This document shows, piece after piece, positions 48,474 to 56,616 of a DNA stretch of 64,000 bases; positions within the stretch are counted from its first letter, which is position 1; each line of letters begins with the position of its first letter. Both the position numbers and the translations under genes were made by a program. The stretch is from the NCBI GenBank assembly GCA_963704005.1, contig CAVPGJ010000005.1, positions 248,001 to 312,000 on the forward strand, in the 5' to 3' direction. Origin of the DNA: AC-32 sp963704005. Its GTDB lineage: Bacteria; Actinomycetota; Thermoleophilia; Gaiellales; Gaiellaceae. The notes beneath the pieces were generated by a model. The model had not been told where the DNA came from and searched no databases. It worked only from the letters and a program-made list of their open reading frames with translations.

Positions 48474-49984
48474 GAGCGTCCGTCCCTGCGCATCAGGTCG
48501 TCCGCGCCCGCCGGCCCCCACGTGCCCGCCTCGTAGTTCGGGAAGGCCGGCCGGTCGCGCTTCCAGAACGCGACGATCGTGTCGACGAGCGACCACTGCT
48601 CCTCGACCTCGTCCGAGCGCGTGAAGAGCGTCGCGTCGCCGAGCAGGCAGTCGAGGATCAGCCGCTCGTAGGCCTCGGGGATCCCGGTGCGGAAGGCGCC
48701 GCCGTAGAGGAAGTCCATGTGCACGGTCCGCAGCGTCATCCCCTGGCCCGGAACCTTGGCGGCGAACTCGAGCGAGACGCCCTCGTCGGGCTGGATGTGA
48801 CAGACGAGCACGTTCGGCCGCAGGGCCTCCTCGCCGGCGGCCTCGAACGGCGGGTGCGGCGCGCCCTTGAACTCGATCGCGATCGTGGTCTCGCGACGGG
48901 CGAGCCGCTTGCCGGCGCGGACGTAGAACGGCGTGTCCGCCCAGCGCCAGTTGTCGACGTACAGCTTGGCCGAGATGAAGGTCTCGGTCAGCGAGCTCGG
49001 GTCGACGTCAGTCTCCTCGCGGTAGGCCGGCACCTCCTCGCCCTCGACGTAGCCGCGCCCGTACTGGCCGCGCACGACGTGCTTCGGGCCGGGCGTGTGC
49101 ATCGCGCGCAGCACCTTGACCTTCTCGTTGCGGACCGAGTCGGCGGTGAAGTCGATCGGAGGTTCCATCGCGGTCAGCGCAACGAGCTGCAGCAGGTGGT
49201 TCTGGAAGATGTCGCGGATGGCGCCCGCCTGCTCGTAGAAACCGGCGCGGCCCTCGATCCCGATCGACTCGCCGACCGTGATCTGGACGTGGTCGACGAA
49301 CTGGCGGTTCCAGATCGGCTCGAAGATGCCGTTCGCGAAGCGCAGCGCCAGCAGGTTCTGAACCGTCTCCTTGCCGAGGTAGTGGTCGATCCGGAAGATC
49401 TCGCTCTCGTCGAAGGTCTCCTGCAGCTCGGCGTTCAGCGCCTTGGCCGTCTCGAGGTCGCGGCCGAACGGCTTCTCGACGATCAGGCGCGTCCAGCCCT
49501 CGGCGGAGCGGTGCTCCCCGACCTTCTCGACGATCGTCCCGATCGCGCTCGGTGGGACCGCGAGGTAGTAGACGCGGTTGCCGGCGGTGCCCTGCGTCTC
49601 GTCGAGCTCGTTCAGCACCTTCACGATCTCCAGGTGGCCTGCTTCGTCGGCGAACTCGAGCGCGACGTAGCGCATCCGCTCGGCGAGCCAGTCCCAGGTC
49701 TCCTGGTTGAACGGGTCGCGCCCGAACTCCTGGACGCCCGCCTTCATCCGCTCGCGGAACTCGTCGTCGCTCTCCTCGTTGCGGGCCGCGCCGACGATGC
49801 CGAATCGCTCGGGCAAAAGGCGCCGCAGCGCGAGCGAGTAGAGCGCCGGGAGCAGCTTGCGCTTGGTCAGGTCGCCGGAGGCGCCGAAGATGACGAGCGC
49901 GCACGGGTCGGGCGCGCGCCGGAGCGTGAGCCCCTCCATCAGCGGGTTCTCCTGCTGCCGCTCGGCCTGGGCCGCCTCTGTCAT
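48458..49984 (-). CDS. zwf: Glucose-6-phosphate 1-dehydrogenase
   Basis: The 508-residue protein has the NADP-binding FGASGDLTKRKLLPALY, the substrate motif FRIDHYLGKETVQNLL, EKPFGRDL, and RNEKVKVLRAM. It makes 6-phosphogluconolactone and NADPH. ATG 49984 overlaps the gnd stop (ATGA). No 6-phosphogluconolactonase gene is in the cluster. Confidence 0.96.
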   Translation of the reverse strand: MTEAAQAERQQENPLMEGLTLRRAPDPCALVIFGASGDLTKRKLLPALYSLALRRLLPERFGIVGAARNEESDDEFRERMKAGVQEFGRDPFNQETWDWLAERMRYVALEFADEAGHLEIVKVLNELDETQGTAGNRVYYLAVPPSAIGTIVEKVGEHRSAEGWTRLIVEKPFGRDLETAKALNAELQETFDESEIFRIDHYLGKETVQNLLALRFANGIFEPIWNRQFVDHVQITVGESIGIEGRAGFYEQAGAIRDIFQNHLLQLVALTAMEPPIDFTADSVRNEKVKVLRAMHTPGPKHVVRGQYGRGYVEGEEVPAYREETDVDPSSLTETFISAKLYVDNWRWADTPFYVRAGKRLARRETTIAIEFKGAPHPPFEAAGEEALRPNVLVCHIQPDEGVSLEFAAKVPGQGMTLRTVHMDFLYGGAFRTGIPEAYERLILDCLLGDATLFTRSDEVEEQWSLVDTIVAFWKRDRPAFPNYEAGTWGPAGADDLMRRDGRSWRRH

Positions 49985-50964
49985 CCCCCCTTCTCCAGGT
50001 GGCCGCCGAAGGCCCTGCGCATCGCCGAGAGGACGCGGTGGCCGAACTCCGCCTCGCCGCGCGAGGAGAAGCGGTCGAACAGCGAGGCCGAGAGGACCGG
50101 CACCGGCACGCCCTCCTCGACCGCGGCCTGCACCGTCCAGCGCCCCTCGCCGGAGTCGCTCACGCGGCCGGCGTAGTCGTCGAGCGCCGGCGACTCGTGC
50201 AGCGCCTGCGCCGTGAGGTCGAGCAGCCAGGACGCGACCACCGAGCCGCGGCGCCAGAGCTCCGTCACAGCGGCGAGATCGAGCTCGTAGCGGTAATGCT
50301 CGGGGTGCTGGATCGGCGCCGTCTCGGCGTCCGCCTCCCGGTCGGCCATGCCCACGTTCGCGTGCTTGAGCACGTTCAGCCCCTCGGCGTACGACTGCAT
50401 GATCCCGTACTCGATCCCGTTGTGGACCATCTTCACGAAGTGGCCCGCGCCGGGCGGGCCGCAGTGGAGCCAGCCCTGCTCCTCGGGTGCCGGGTCGCCC
50501 TTGCGCCCAGGCGTGCGCTCTGCACCCTCGACCCCGGGCGCGAGCGCCTCGAGCACCGGCTGCAGGCGTTCGACCGCCTCGTCGTCGCCGCCGACCATCA
50601 GGCAGTAGCCGCGTTCGAGGCCCCAGACGCCGCCACTCGTGCCGCAGTCGACGAAGTGGATTCCTCGCTCTGCGAGCTCGTTCGCGCGGCGGAGGTCGTC
50701 GACGTAATACGAGTTGCCGCCGTCGATGATCGTGTCGCCCTTTTCCAGATGCGGCGCGAGCTCCGAGACGACGGCGTCGACCACGGCCGCCGGCACCATC
50801 ATCCAGACCGAGCGCGGCGGGTCGAGCTGCTGCACCAACTCCTCGAGCGAGCTCGCCGTCGACTCGGAGTGGTGGTCGAAGGTCTTCATGTCGTGGCCCG
50901 CCGCTTCGAGGCGCTTCGTCATGTTTCCGCCCATCCGGCCAAGGCCGATCATCCCGAGCTGCAT
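49981..50964 (-). CDS. gnd: 6-phosphogluconate dehydrogenase (decarboxylating), short GntZ/YqeC type
   Basis: The 327-residue length and MQLGMIGLGRMGGNMTKRL, IIDGGNSYY, DCGTSGGVWGLERGYCLM and AGHFVKMVHNGIEYGIMQ mark the short, usually NAD-preferring form. It yields ribulose 5-phosphate and CO2. The start ATG directly abuts the stop of the isomerase gene upstream, and its own stop overlaps zwf. Confidence 0.95.
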   Translation of the reverse strand: MQLGMIGLGRMGGNMTKRLEAAGHDMKTFDHHSESTASSLEELVQQLDPPRSVWMMVPAAVVDAVVSELAPHLEKGDTIIDGGNSYYVDDLRRANELAERGIHFVDCGTSGGVWGLERGYCLMVGGDDEAVERLQPVLEALAPGVEGAERTPGRKGDPAPEEQGWLHCGPPGAGHFVKMVHNGIEYGIMQSYAEGLNVLKHANVGMADREADAETAPIQHPEHYRYELDLAAVTELWRRGSVVASWLLDLTAQALHESPALDDYAGRVSDSGEGRWTVQAAVEEGVPVPVLSASLFDRFSSRGEAEFGHRVLSAMRRAFGGHLEKGG

Positions 50965-52335
50965 CTAGATCTCCTCCAGTCTCACGCGGGCCACGCGCCG
51001 GCCGCGCTCCTCGAGCGAGGCGAGGTCGCCGGCCGCCTGCGCGCGGATCAGTCGCCTGAACCCGAACGGCTTGCCGGGGATCGGGACCTCGTCGCCCGGA
51101 TCGTCGACGACCTGGACGAACAGGCCGGTGTTCGGACCGCCCTTGTGCAGCTGGCCGGTCGAATGCAGGTAGCGCGGGCCGAGCCCGTGGGTCACAACGC
51201 AGCCGGTTTCGCGGCGGGCGCGCTCGATCAGCGGCTCGAGCTCAGCCTCCCGCGCCGGGTCGATGAACGCCTGGATGCAGACGTAGTCGCCGTGCGCGGC
51301 CTGCGCGAAGAGCTCCTCGAGCGAGCCGCGAGGCTCGACGTCGGGCTCGCCGCCTGCCGCCAGGACCTCGTTCGTCCGGTCCTTGGCAGCCTGGACGTCA
51401 GGCTGGTCGAACGGGTTGATCTCGAGGACCGAGCCGGCGACGGCCGTGGCGAACTCCCAGCGGAAGAACTCCTGGCCGAGCTCGTACGGCGACGTGAGCC
51501 GCACGTCGGGCGCCTGACGGTCCGACCCTTCGGGCGACTCGCCGGGCGCGGGCACGAGCCCCTTGCCCTGCTTTCCGGTCGACTCGGCAACCAGCTGCTC
51601 GGCCCAGAGCCCGAAGTCGCCGGTATTGGGGTTGATCGTGATCTTGTCGCGCCCGTCGCGCCAGCCGTTGCCGAGCTCGAGCCCGAGCTCGAGTCCGGGG
51701 TTGCCCTCGTCGCCGTGGCAGGCCTCGACCATCTCGTCGACCCGCTCGAAGAAGCGCTCGAGGTCGACGCCCATCAGCACGGCCGGGACGATCCCGAAGC
51801 TCGACAGCGCCGAATAGCGCCCGCCGATCGTCGGCTCGCCCTCGAAGACCTCGAGGAAGCCGTGGTCGCGGGCGTGGGCCTCCAGGTCGGAGCCGGGGTC
51901 GGTGATCGCCGCGAAGTGCTCCCCGCGCTTGCCGGCCTTGTTCCAGAAGTAGTCGAGGTGGCAGCGCGTCTCGAGCGTCGAGCCGGACTTCGAGGCGGCG
52001 ATGAAGAGGGTCCGCTCCGGGTCGAGAGTCTCGGTCGCGTGCCGAATCGCCGCCGGGTGGGTCGTGTCGAGGACGTGGAACGAGCCCGCGCCGAAGGTCT
52101 GCTTGAGCACGTGCGGCGCGAGGCTCGAGCCGCCCATGCCGAGCAGCACGAAGGTGTCGATCACCCCCGGAGCGGTGAGGTCCTCGGCGAACTGGACGAG
52201 TTTCCCGATCCGGCTGCGGATGCGCATCGGCTCGTCGAGCCAGCCGAGCCACTTGGCCTCGTCCTGCCCGGTCCAGACCGTCGCGTCGCGAGCCCAGATC
52301 CGCTCGACGAGCTCGGCCGGCGCGACACTGCTCAC
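50965..52335 (-). CDS. pgi: Glucose-6-phosphate isomerase
   Basis: GTG 52335 (GTGA overlap with the hydrolase gene upstream) gives 456 residues. It matches the isomerase half of bifunctional Tal-Pgi proteins: LLGMGGSSLAPHVL, IAASKSGSTLETR, GGRYSALSSFGIVPA, EINPFDQPDVQAAKD and THGLGPRYLHSTGQLHKGG. It links fructose 6-phosphate back to glucose 6-phosphate for cycling through zwf. The transaldolase is encoded two genes upstream as a separate protein. Confidence 0.92.
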   Translation of the reverse strand: MSSVAPAELVERIWARDATVWTGQDEAKWLGWLDEPMRIRSRIGKLVQFAEDLTAPGVIDTFVLLGMGGSSLAPHVLKQTFGAGSFHVLDTTHPAAIRHATETLDPERTLFIAASKSGSTLETRCHLDYFWNKAGKRGEHFAAITDPGSDLEAHARDHGFLEVFEGEPTIGGRYSALSSFGIVPAVLMGVDLERFFERVDEMVEACHGDEGNPGLELGLELGNGWRDGRDKITINPNTGDFGLWAEQLVAESTGKQGKGLVPAPGESPEGSDRQAPDVRLTSPYELGQEFFRWEFATAVAGSVLEINPFDQPDVQAAKDRTNEVLAAGGEPDVEPRGSLEELFAQAAHGDYVCIQAFIDPAREAELEPLIERARRETGCVVTHGLGPRYLHSTGQLHKGGPNTGLFVQVVDDPGDEVPIPGKPFGFRRLIRAQAAGDLASLEERGRRVARVRLEEI

Positions 52336-53114
52336 GCCGCCTCCTCGAGGAAGCCGAGCACCAGCTCGTCGAACTCGACGGGCCGCTCCATGCTCGGCAC
52401 GTGCGCGGTCGCCGCGATCGTGGCGTGCCTCGCGCGCGGAATCTCGCGCGCCAACCGCTCCGAGATGGCGTGCATGTCCGGCAGATCTTCTTCGCCCACG
52501 AGCACCAGGGTTGGAACCCCCACCTCGCCGAGCCGCTCCGCCAGGTCGGGCACGAGCAGCTCCTCCTCGGCGCGGTCGCCGACGGGAAGCTGCAGCTCGA
52601 GCGCGCGGCGTTGCATCTCGCCGACCCGTGCCCGCACCCCGGCGTCGACCTCGTCCGGGCGGCGCCGCGGCCCGTCGACCCACATGCGGAGATTCACCTC
52701 GACCGCCGCGTCGAGGTCGCCGGCCTCCAGCGCGGCTTCCTCCTCGGCCCAGCCGGCGACCGCCTCTGTCGACCAGTCGTGACCGGGGAGACCCGGGGCG
52801 ACGAGGACGAGCGCGCGAACGAGGTCCGGGCGCGCGAGCCCGACCTCGAGAGCGACCCGGCCGCCGAGCGAGACGCCGACCAGCGCGACGCGCTCGAAGC
52901 CATGGAGCTCGAGCACCTCGATCAGATCGCGCGCGTTCGAATACCGGCCGGCCTCGAGCGGCGTGCGGCCGAACCCGCGCAGGTCGCCGCGGAGAACGCG
53001 GTACCGGCTCGCGTAGGACTCCCACTGGCCGTCCCACATGCGGCTGTCGCAGATTCCCTCGTGCACGAGCGCGAGCGCCGGCCCTTCGCCGGCAACCTCC
53101 GTGTAGATCGCCAC
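52332..53114 (-). CDS. Alpha/beta hydrolase
   Basis: The 260-residue protein has the fold's motifs: HEGICDSRMWD (oxyanion region), nucleophile Ser in ALVGVSLGGRVALEVG, acid in LVGEEDLPDMH, and His in TAHVPSMERP. Cytoplasmic. It lies between pgi and tal with overlapping ends. It might be a lactonase that replaces the missing 6-phosphogluconolactonase of the cluster, but the sequence only shows a general hydrolase. Confidence 0.88.
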   Translation of the reverse strand: MAIYTEVAGEGPALALVHEGICDSRMWDGQWESYASRYRVLRGDLRGFGRTPLEAGRYSNARDLIEVLELHGFERVALVGVSLGGRVALEVGLARPDLVRALVLVAPGLPGHDWSTEAVAGWAEEEAALEAGDLDAAVEVNLRMWVDGPRRRPDEVDAGVRARVGEMQRRALELQLPVGDRAEEELLVPDLAERLGEVGVPTLVLVGEEDLPDMHAISERLAREIPRARHATIAATAHVPSMERPVEFDELVLGFLEEAA

Positions 53115-53124
53115 GCGCCGAGCC

Positions 53125-54231
53125 TCAGGCCGAGACGAGCTCGCCGCGCTTCGCCTTCACGCCGTCGAGGAGCTCCGCGAACGAGTCGGAGAACTTCTGC
53201 ACACCCTCCTGCTCGAGCGTCACGACCACGTCGTCGTAGTCCACCCCCGCCTCGGCGACCCGCTCGAAAACGCGGTGCGCCTCGTCGAGGTCACGCTCGA
53301 GCGTGAGCGCCGGCTCGCCGTGATCCTGGAACGCGTCGATCGTCTCCTGGGGCATCGTGTCGACCGTCTCCGGCCCGATCAGCTCCTCGACGTACATGAC
53401 GTCGCGGTAGGCCGGGTTCTTGGTCGAGGTCGAGGCCCAGAGGCAGCGCTGCGTGCGGGCGCCCTTCGCGAACAGGGCCTCCCAGCGCGCGCCGGAATGG
53501 AGCTCCTTGTAGCGCTCGTAGGCGAGCTTGGCGTTGGCTATCGCGAGCTTGCCCTTGAGCTCGTCCGGAGCCCCGACCTCCTCCAGCCGCCGGTCGGCCT
53601 CGGTGTCGACCCGTGAGACGAAGAAGCTCGCGACCGAGGCGACTGGCGCCGGGTCGCCGCCGCTCTCGACCAGCCGCTCGAGCCCGCGCAGGTAGGCCTC
53701 GACGACCTCCTCGTAGCGCTTGAGCGAGAAGATCAGCGTGACGTTGATGCTCCGCCCTCGCGCGATCATCTCCTCGATCGCCGGGAGGCCGTCCTTCGTC
53801 GCAGGGATCTTGACGAGGCAGTTGGGGCGGTCGACCTGGTCGTGCAGGCGCTGTGCCTCGGCGATCGTCCCGTCCGTGTCGAAGGCGAGATTCGGGTCGA
53901 CTTCGAGCGAGACGTATCCGTCCTTCCCCTTGCCGCCGTCCCAGACGGGCCGCAGCAGGTCGCAGGCGTCCTGGACGTCCCTGATCGCAAGCGCGAGGAA
54001 GACCTCCTTCAGGTCCTCCTGCTCTGCGAGGACCTTACGCATCTGTTCGTCGTAGGCATCGCCCTCGGCGATCGCCTTCTGGAAGATCGTCGGGTTCGAG
54101 GTCACGCCGACGACCGAGTCCTCGCTCATCAGGCGTGCGAGCTCGCCCGTCTTGAGCAGCCGCCGCGAGAGGTAGTCGATCCAGACGCTCTGCCCGAGCG
54201 CCGAAAGCTGGTGCATTCGTGAGTCAGCCAT
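53125..54231 (-). CDS. tal: Transaldolase
   Basis: ATG 54231 after GGGGAGAAG gives 368 residues. TalB-like actinobacterial form: SVWIDYLSRRLLKTGEL, VVGVTSNPTIFQKAI, YVSLEVDPNLAFDTDGTI, the Schiff-base Lys in CLVKIPATKDGLPAIEEM, and QRCLWASTSTKNPAY. It overlaps rpiB by 8 nt and carries its ribosome site inside rpiB. Confidence 0.95.
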   Translation of the reverse strand: MADSRMHQLSALGQSVWIDYLSRRLLKTGELARLMSEDSVVGVTSNPTIFQKAIAEGDAYDEQMRKVLAEQEDLKEVFLALAIRDVQDACDLLRPVWDGGKGKDGYVSLEVDPNLAFDTDGTIAEAQRLHDQVDRPNCLVKIPATKDGLPAIEEMIARGRSINVTLIFSLKRYEEVVEAYLRGLERLVESGGDPAPVASVASFFVSRVDTEADRRLEEVGAPDELKGKLAIANAKLAYERYKELHSGARWEALFAKGARTQRCLWASTSTKNPAYRDVMYVEELIGPETVDTMPQETIDAFQDHGEPALTLERDLDEAHRVFERVAEAGVDYDDVVVTLEQEGVQKFSDSFAELLDGVKAKRGELVSA

Positions 54232-54682
54232 ATGTCTTCTCCCCTTCCGTCGCCGCGATCTTCTCAAGTCTGCGCACGTAACGCTCGCCTCCTTCGAAAC
54301 GGGCTCCCAGAAACGCCCGCACCAGCTCGCCCGCGAGCGACGTCCCGATCACCCCGGAGCCGAGGCAGAGCACGTTCATGTCGTCGTGCTCGACCCCCTG
54401 GTGCGCCGAGTAGGTGTCGTGGCAGAGGCCTGCGCGGATGCCGGGGAACTTGCAGGCCGCGACCGAGGCGCCGACGCCCGAGCCGCAGACGAAGACCCCT
54501 CGCTCGGCGACACCGTCGTGAATTGCCTCGGCGACCTCGCGCGCCTTGTCCGGATAGTCGATCCGCGGCTCCGGCTTGTCGGTTCCGAGATCGACGATCT
54601 CGTGCCCGAGCCCGCCCAGTTCCGCGAGCACAGTCTCGCGGAGCTTCACTCCGCGATGGTCGAACGCGACCGCAACCTTCAT
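54224..54682 (-). CDS. rpiB: Ribose-5-phosphate isomerase B
   Basis: The 152-residue protein has MKVAVAFDHRGVKLRE, the catalytic Cys in VFVCGSGVGASVAA, HDTYSAHQGVEHDDMNVL and LGSGVIG. It interconverts ribose and ribulose 5-phosphates. It is divergent from tkt, with only 20 bp between the start codons. Confidence 0.94.
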   Translation of the reverse strand: MKVAVAFDHRGVKLRETVLAELGGLGHEIVDLGTDKPEPRIDYPDKAREVAEAIHDGVAERGVFVCGSGVGASVAACKFPGIRAGLCHDTYSAHQGVEHDDMNVLCLGSGVIGTSLAGELVRAFLGARFEGGERYVRRLEKIAATEGEKTYG

Positions 54683-54702
54683 AGAGGCGTTACGTTACAA
54701 CT

Positions 54703-56556
54703 ATGCAAGACGCCGAGCGCTGGCGCGAGCTGGGTCAACAGCTCCGCGTGGACTCGATACGCGCGAGCGCGGTGACCAACTCCGGCCACCCGACCTCGTC
54801 GATGTCGGGCGCCGACCTGATGGCCGTGCTGCTCGACGCCCACCTCCGCTACGACTTCGGCGGGCCGGACGACCCGCACAACGACCACCTGATCTTCTCG
54901 AAGGGGCACGCCTCGCCGCTGCTCTACTCGATGTACCGCGCCGCGGGCGCGATCGACGAGGCGGAGCTGCTCACCTTCCGTGTGTTCGGCAGCCGGCTCG
55001 AGGGGCATCCGACTCCCGACATCCCCTGGGTGGACGTCGCCACCGGCTCCCTCGGCCAGGGCCTGCCGGACGGTGTCGGCGTTGCGCTCGCCGGCAAGAA
55101 CCTCGACCGCCTGCCCTACCGGATCTGGGTGCTCTGCGGCGACAGCGAGATGGCCGAGGGCTCGATGTGGGAGGCCTTCGAGCACGCAGCGTTCTTCGAG
55201 CTCGACAACCTGACGGCCATCATCGACGTCAACCGGCTCGGCCAGCGCGGCGAGACGATGCACGGCTGGGACCTCGACTCGTACGCCGACCGCGCCAGGG
55301 CGTACGGCTGGCACGCGATCGAGATCGACGGCCACGACGTCGAGGCGATCGACCGCGCCTACACCGAGGCGGAGTCGACCTCGGGGCAGCCGACGGTGAT
55401 CGTCGCGCGGACGATCAAGGGCAAGGGCGTCAAAGAGGTCGAGGACCAGCCGGGCTGGCACGGCAAGGCGCTCGACCACCCCGAGCAGGCGATCGAGGAG
55501 CTCGGCGGCATCCGCAACATCGTCGTCGACGTGCACAAGCCGGACCGTAGCGCCGAGCCGCATGTGTTCGAGGTCTCCGGCGAGCTCGAGCTCCCCAGCT
55601 GGGACGAGGGCGAGGAGGTCGCGACGCGGCTCGCGTACGGCGAGGCGCTCGAGGCGCTCGGGGCGGCCCGCGGCGACGTGGTCGTGGTCGACGGCGAGGT
55701 CTCCAACTCGACCTACGCTGACAAGTTCGCCAAGGCCTACCCGGAGCGGTACTTCGAGATGTACATCGCCGAGCAGCAGCTGGTGGCGACTGCGGTCGGC
55801 CTGCAGGTGCGCAACTGGGTGCCGTTCGCCTCGACCTTCGCCGCCTTCTTCGCGCGGGCCTACGACTTCATCCGCATGGCGGCGATCAGCCAGGCGAACC
55901 TCAGGCTCTGCGGCTCGCATGCAGGCGTGTCGATCGGCGAGGACGGGCCGTCGCAGATGGCGCTCGAGGACCTGGCGATGATGCGCGCCGTCCACGGCTC
56001 GACCGTGCTCTACCCCTCGGACGCAAACCAGACCGCGAAGCTCGTGGCCGCGATGGCCGGCCGCGACGGGATCGTCTTCATGCGCTCTACGCGAGCGGCG
56101 ACGCCGGTCATCTACGGCGCCGGCGAGGACTTCCCGATCGGCGGCTCGCGGGTCGTCCGCGAAGGCGACGACCTGACCATCGTCGGCGCGGGGATCACGC
56201 TGCACGAGTCGCTCAAGGCGGCCGAACAGCTCGCGGGCGAGGGGATCGAGGCGCGCGTGATCGACCTCTACTCGGTCAAGCCGGCCGACGGCGAGACGTT
56301 GCGAGCAGCGGCCGAGGCGACCGGCGGGCTCGTGCTCACGGTCGAGGACCACTGGCCCGAGGGCGGCATCGGCGACGCCGTGCTCGAGGCGCTCTCGGCA
56401 GGCGGCGAGCTGCCCGCCCGCGTCGTGCGGCTCGCGGTCCGCGAGATGCCCGGCTCCGGCAAGCCCGCCGAGCTGCTGGCAGCGGCCGGCATCGACGCCG
56501 AGCACATCGCGGAAGCCGCGCGCACCCTTGTCGGTGCCCCGGTTGGTACCCGGTAG
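54703..56556 (+). CDS. tkt: Transketolase (single-chain, short type)
   Basis: The 617-residue protein has the thiamine diphosphate motif LCGDSEMAEGSMWEAFEHAA with N in DVNRLGQRG, HPTSSMSGADLMAVLL, SKGHASPLLYSM and the pyrimidine-domain MYIAEQQLVATAVGL. Also EDGPSQMALEDLAMMRA and C-terminal ELLAAAGIDAEHIAEAA. Its length and arrangement follow the mammalian-like/short group rather than E. coli TktA (663). It completes the non-oxidative pentose phosphate cluster. Confidence 0.95.
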   Translation: MQDAERWRELGQQLRVDSIRASAVTNSGHPTSSMSGADLMAVLLDAHLRYDFGGPDDPHNDHLIFSKGHASPLLYSMYRAAGAIDEAELLTFRVFGSRLEGHPTPDIPWVDVATGSLGQGLPDGVGVALAGKNLDRLPYRIWVLCGDSEMAEGSMWEAFEHAAFFELDNLTAIIDVNRLGQRGETMHGWDLDSYADRARAYGWHAIEIDGHDVEAIDRAYTEAESTSGQPTVIVARTIKGKGVKEVEDQPGWHGKALDHPEQAIEELGGIRNIVVDVHKPDRSAEPHVFEVSGELELPSWDEGEEVATRLAYGEALEALGAARGDVVVVDGEVSNSTYADKFAKAYPERYFEMYIAEQQLVATAVGLQVRNWVPFASTFAAFFARAYDFIRMAAISQANLRLCGSHAGVSIGEDGPSQMALEDLAMMRAVHGSTVLYPSDANQTAKLVAAMAGRDGIVFMRSTRAATPVIYGAGEDFPIGGSRVVREGDDLTIVGAGITLHESLKAAEQLAGEGIEARVIDLYSVKPADGETLRAAAEATGGLVLTVEDHWPEGGIGDAVLEALSAGGELPARVVRLAVREMPGSGKPAELLAAAGIDAEHIAEAARTLVGAPVGTR

Positions 56557-56569
56557 CCCAAACCGACCT

Positions 56570-56611
56570 AGTAACACAGTGTTACTTGGGCGATTGGACG
56601 GGGCTACGCTT
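56570..56611 (+). promoter_or_regulatory. 17-bp palindrome overlapping the ABC-F promoter
   Basis: AGTAACAC-A-GTGTTACT (56570-56586) is a perfect inverted repeat with 8-bp arms, of the type bound by TetR-family repressors. A -10-like TACGCT lies at 56606-56611, 5 nt before the ATG at 56617, so the mRNA would be leaderless and the palindrome would cover the -35 region. Confidence 0.55.
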
Positions 56612-56616
56612 GCCGG

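Noticed and set aside
49999..52782. 927-codon plus-strand open frame opposite gnd-pgi-hydrolase
   Set aside because: Antisense shadow; motifs of real enzymes are on the minus strand.
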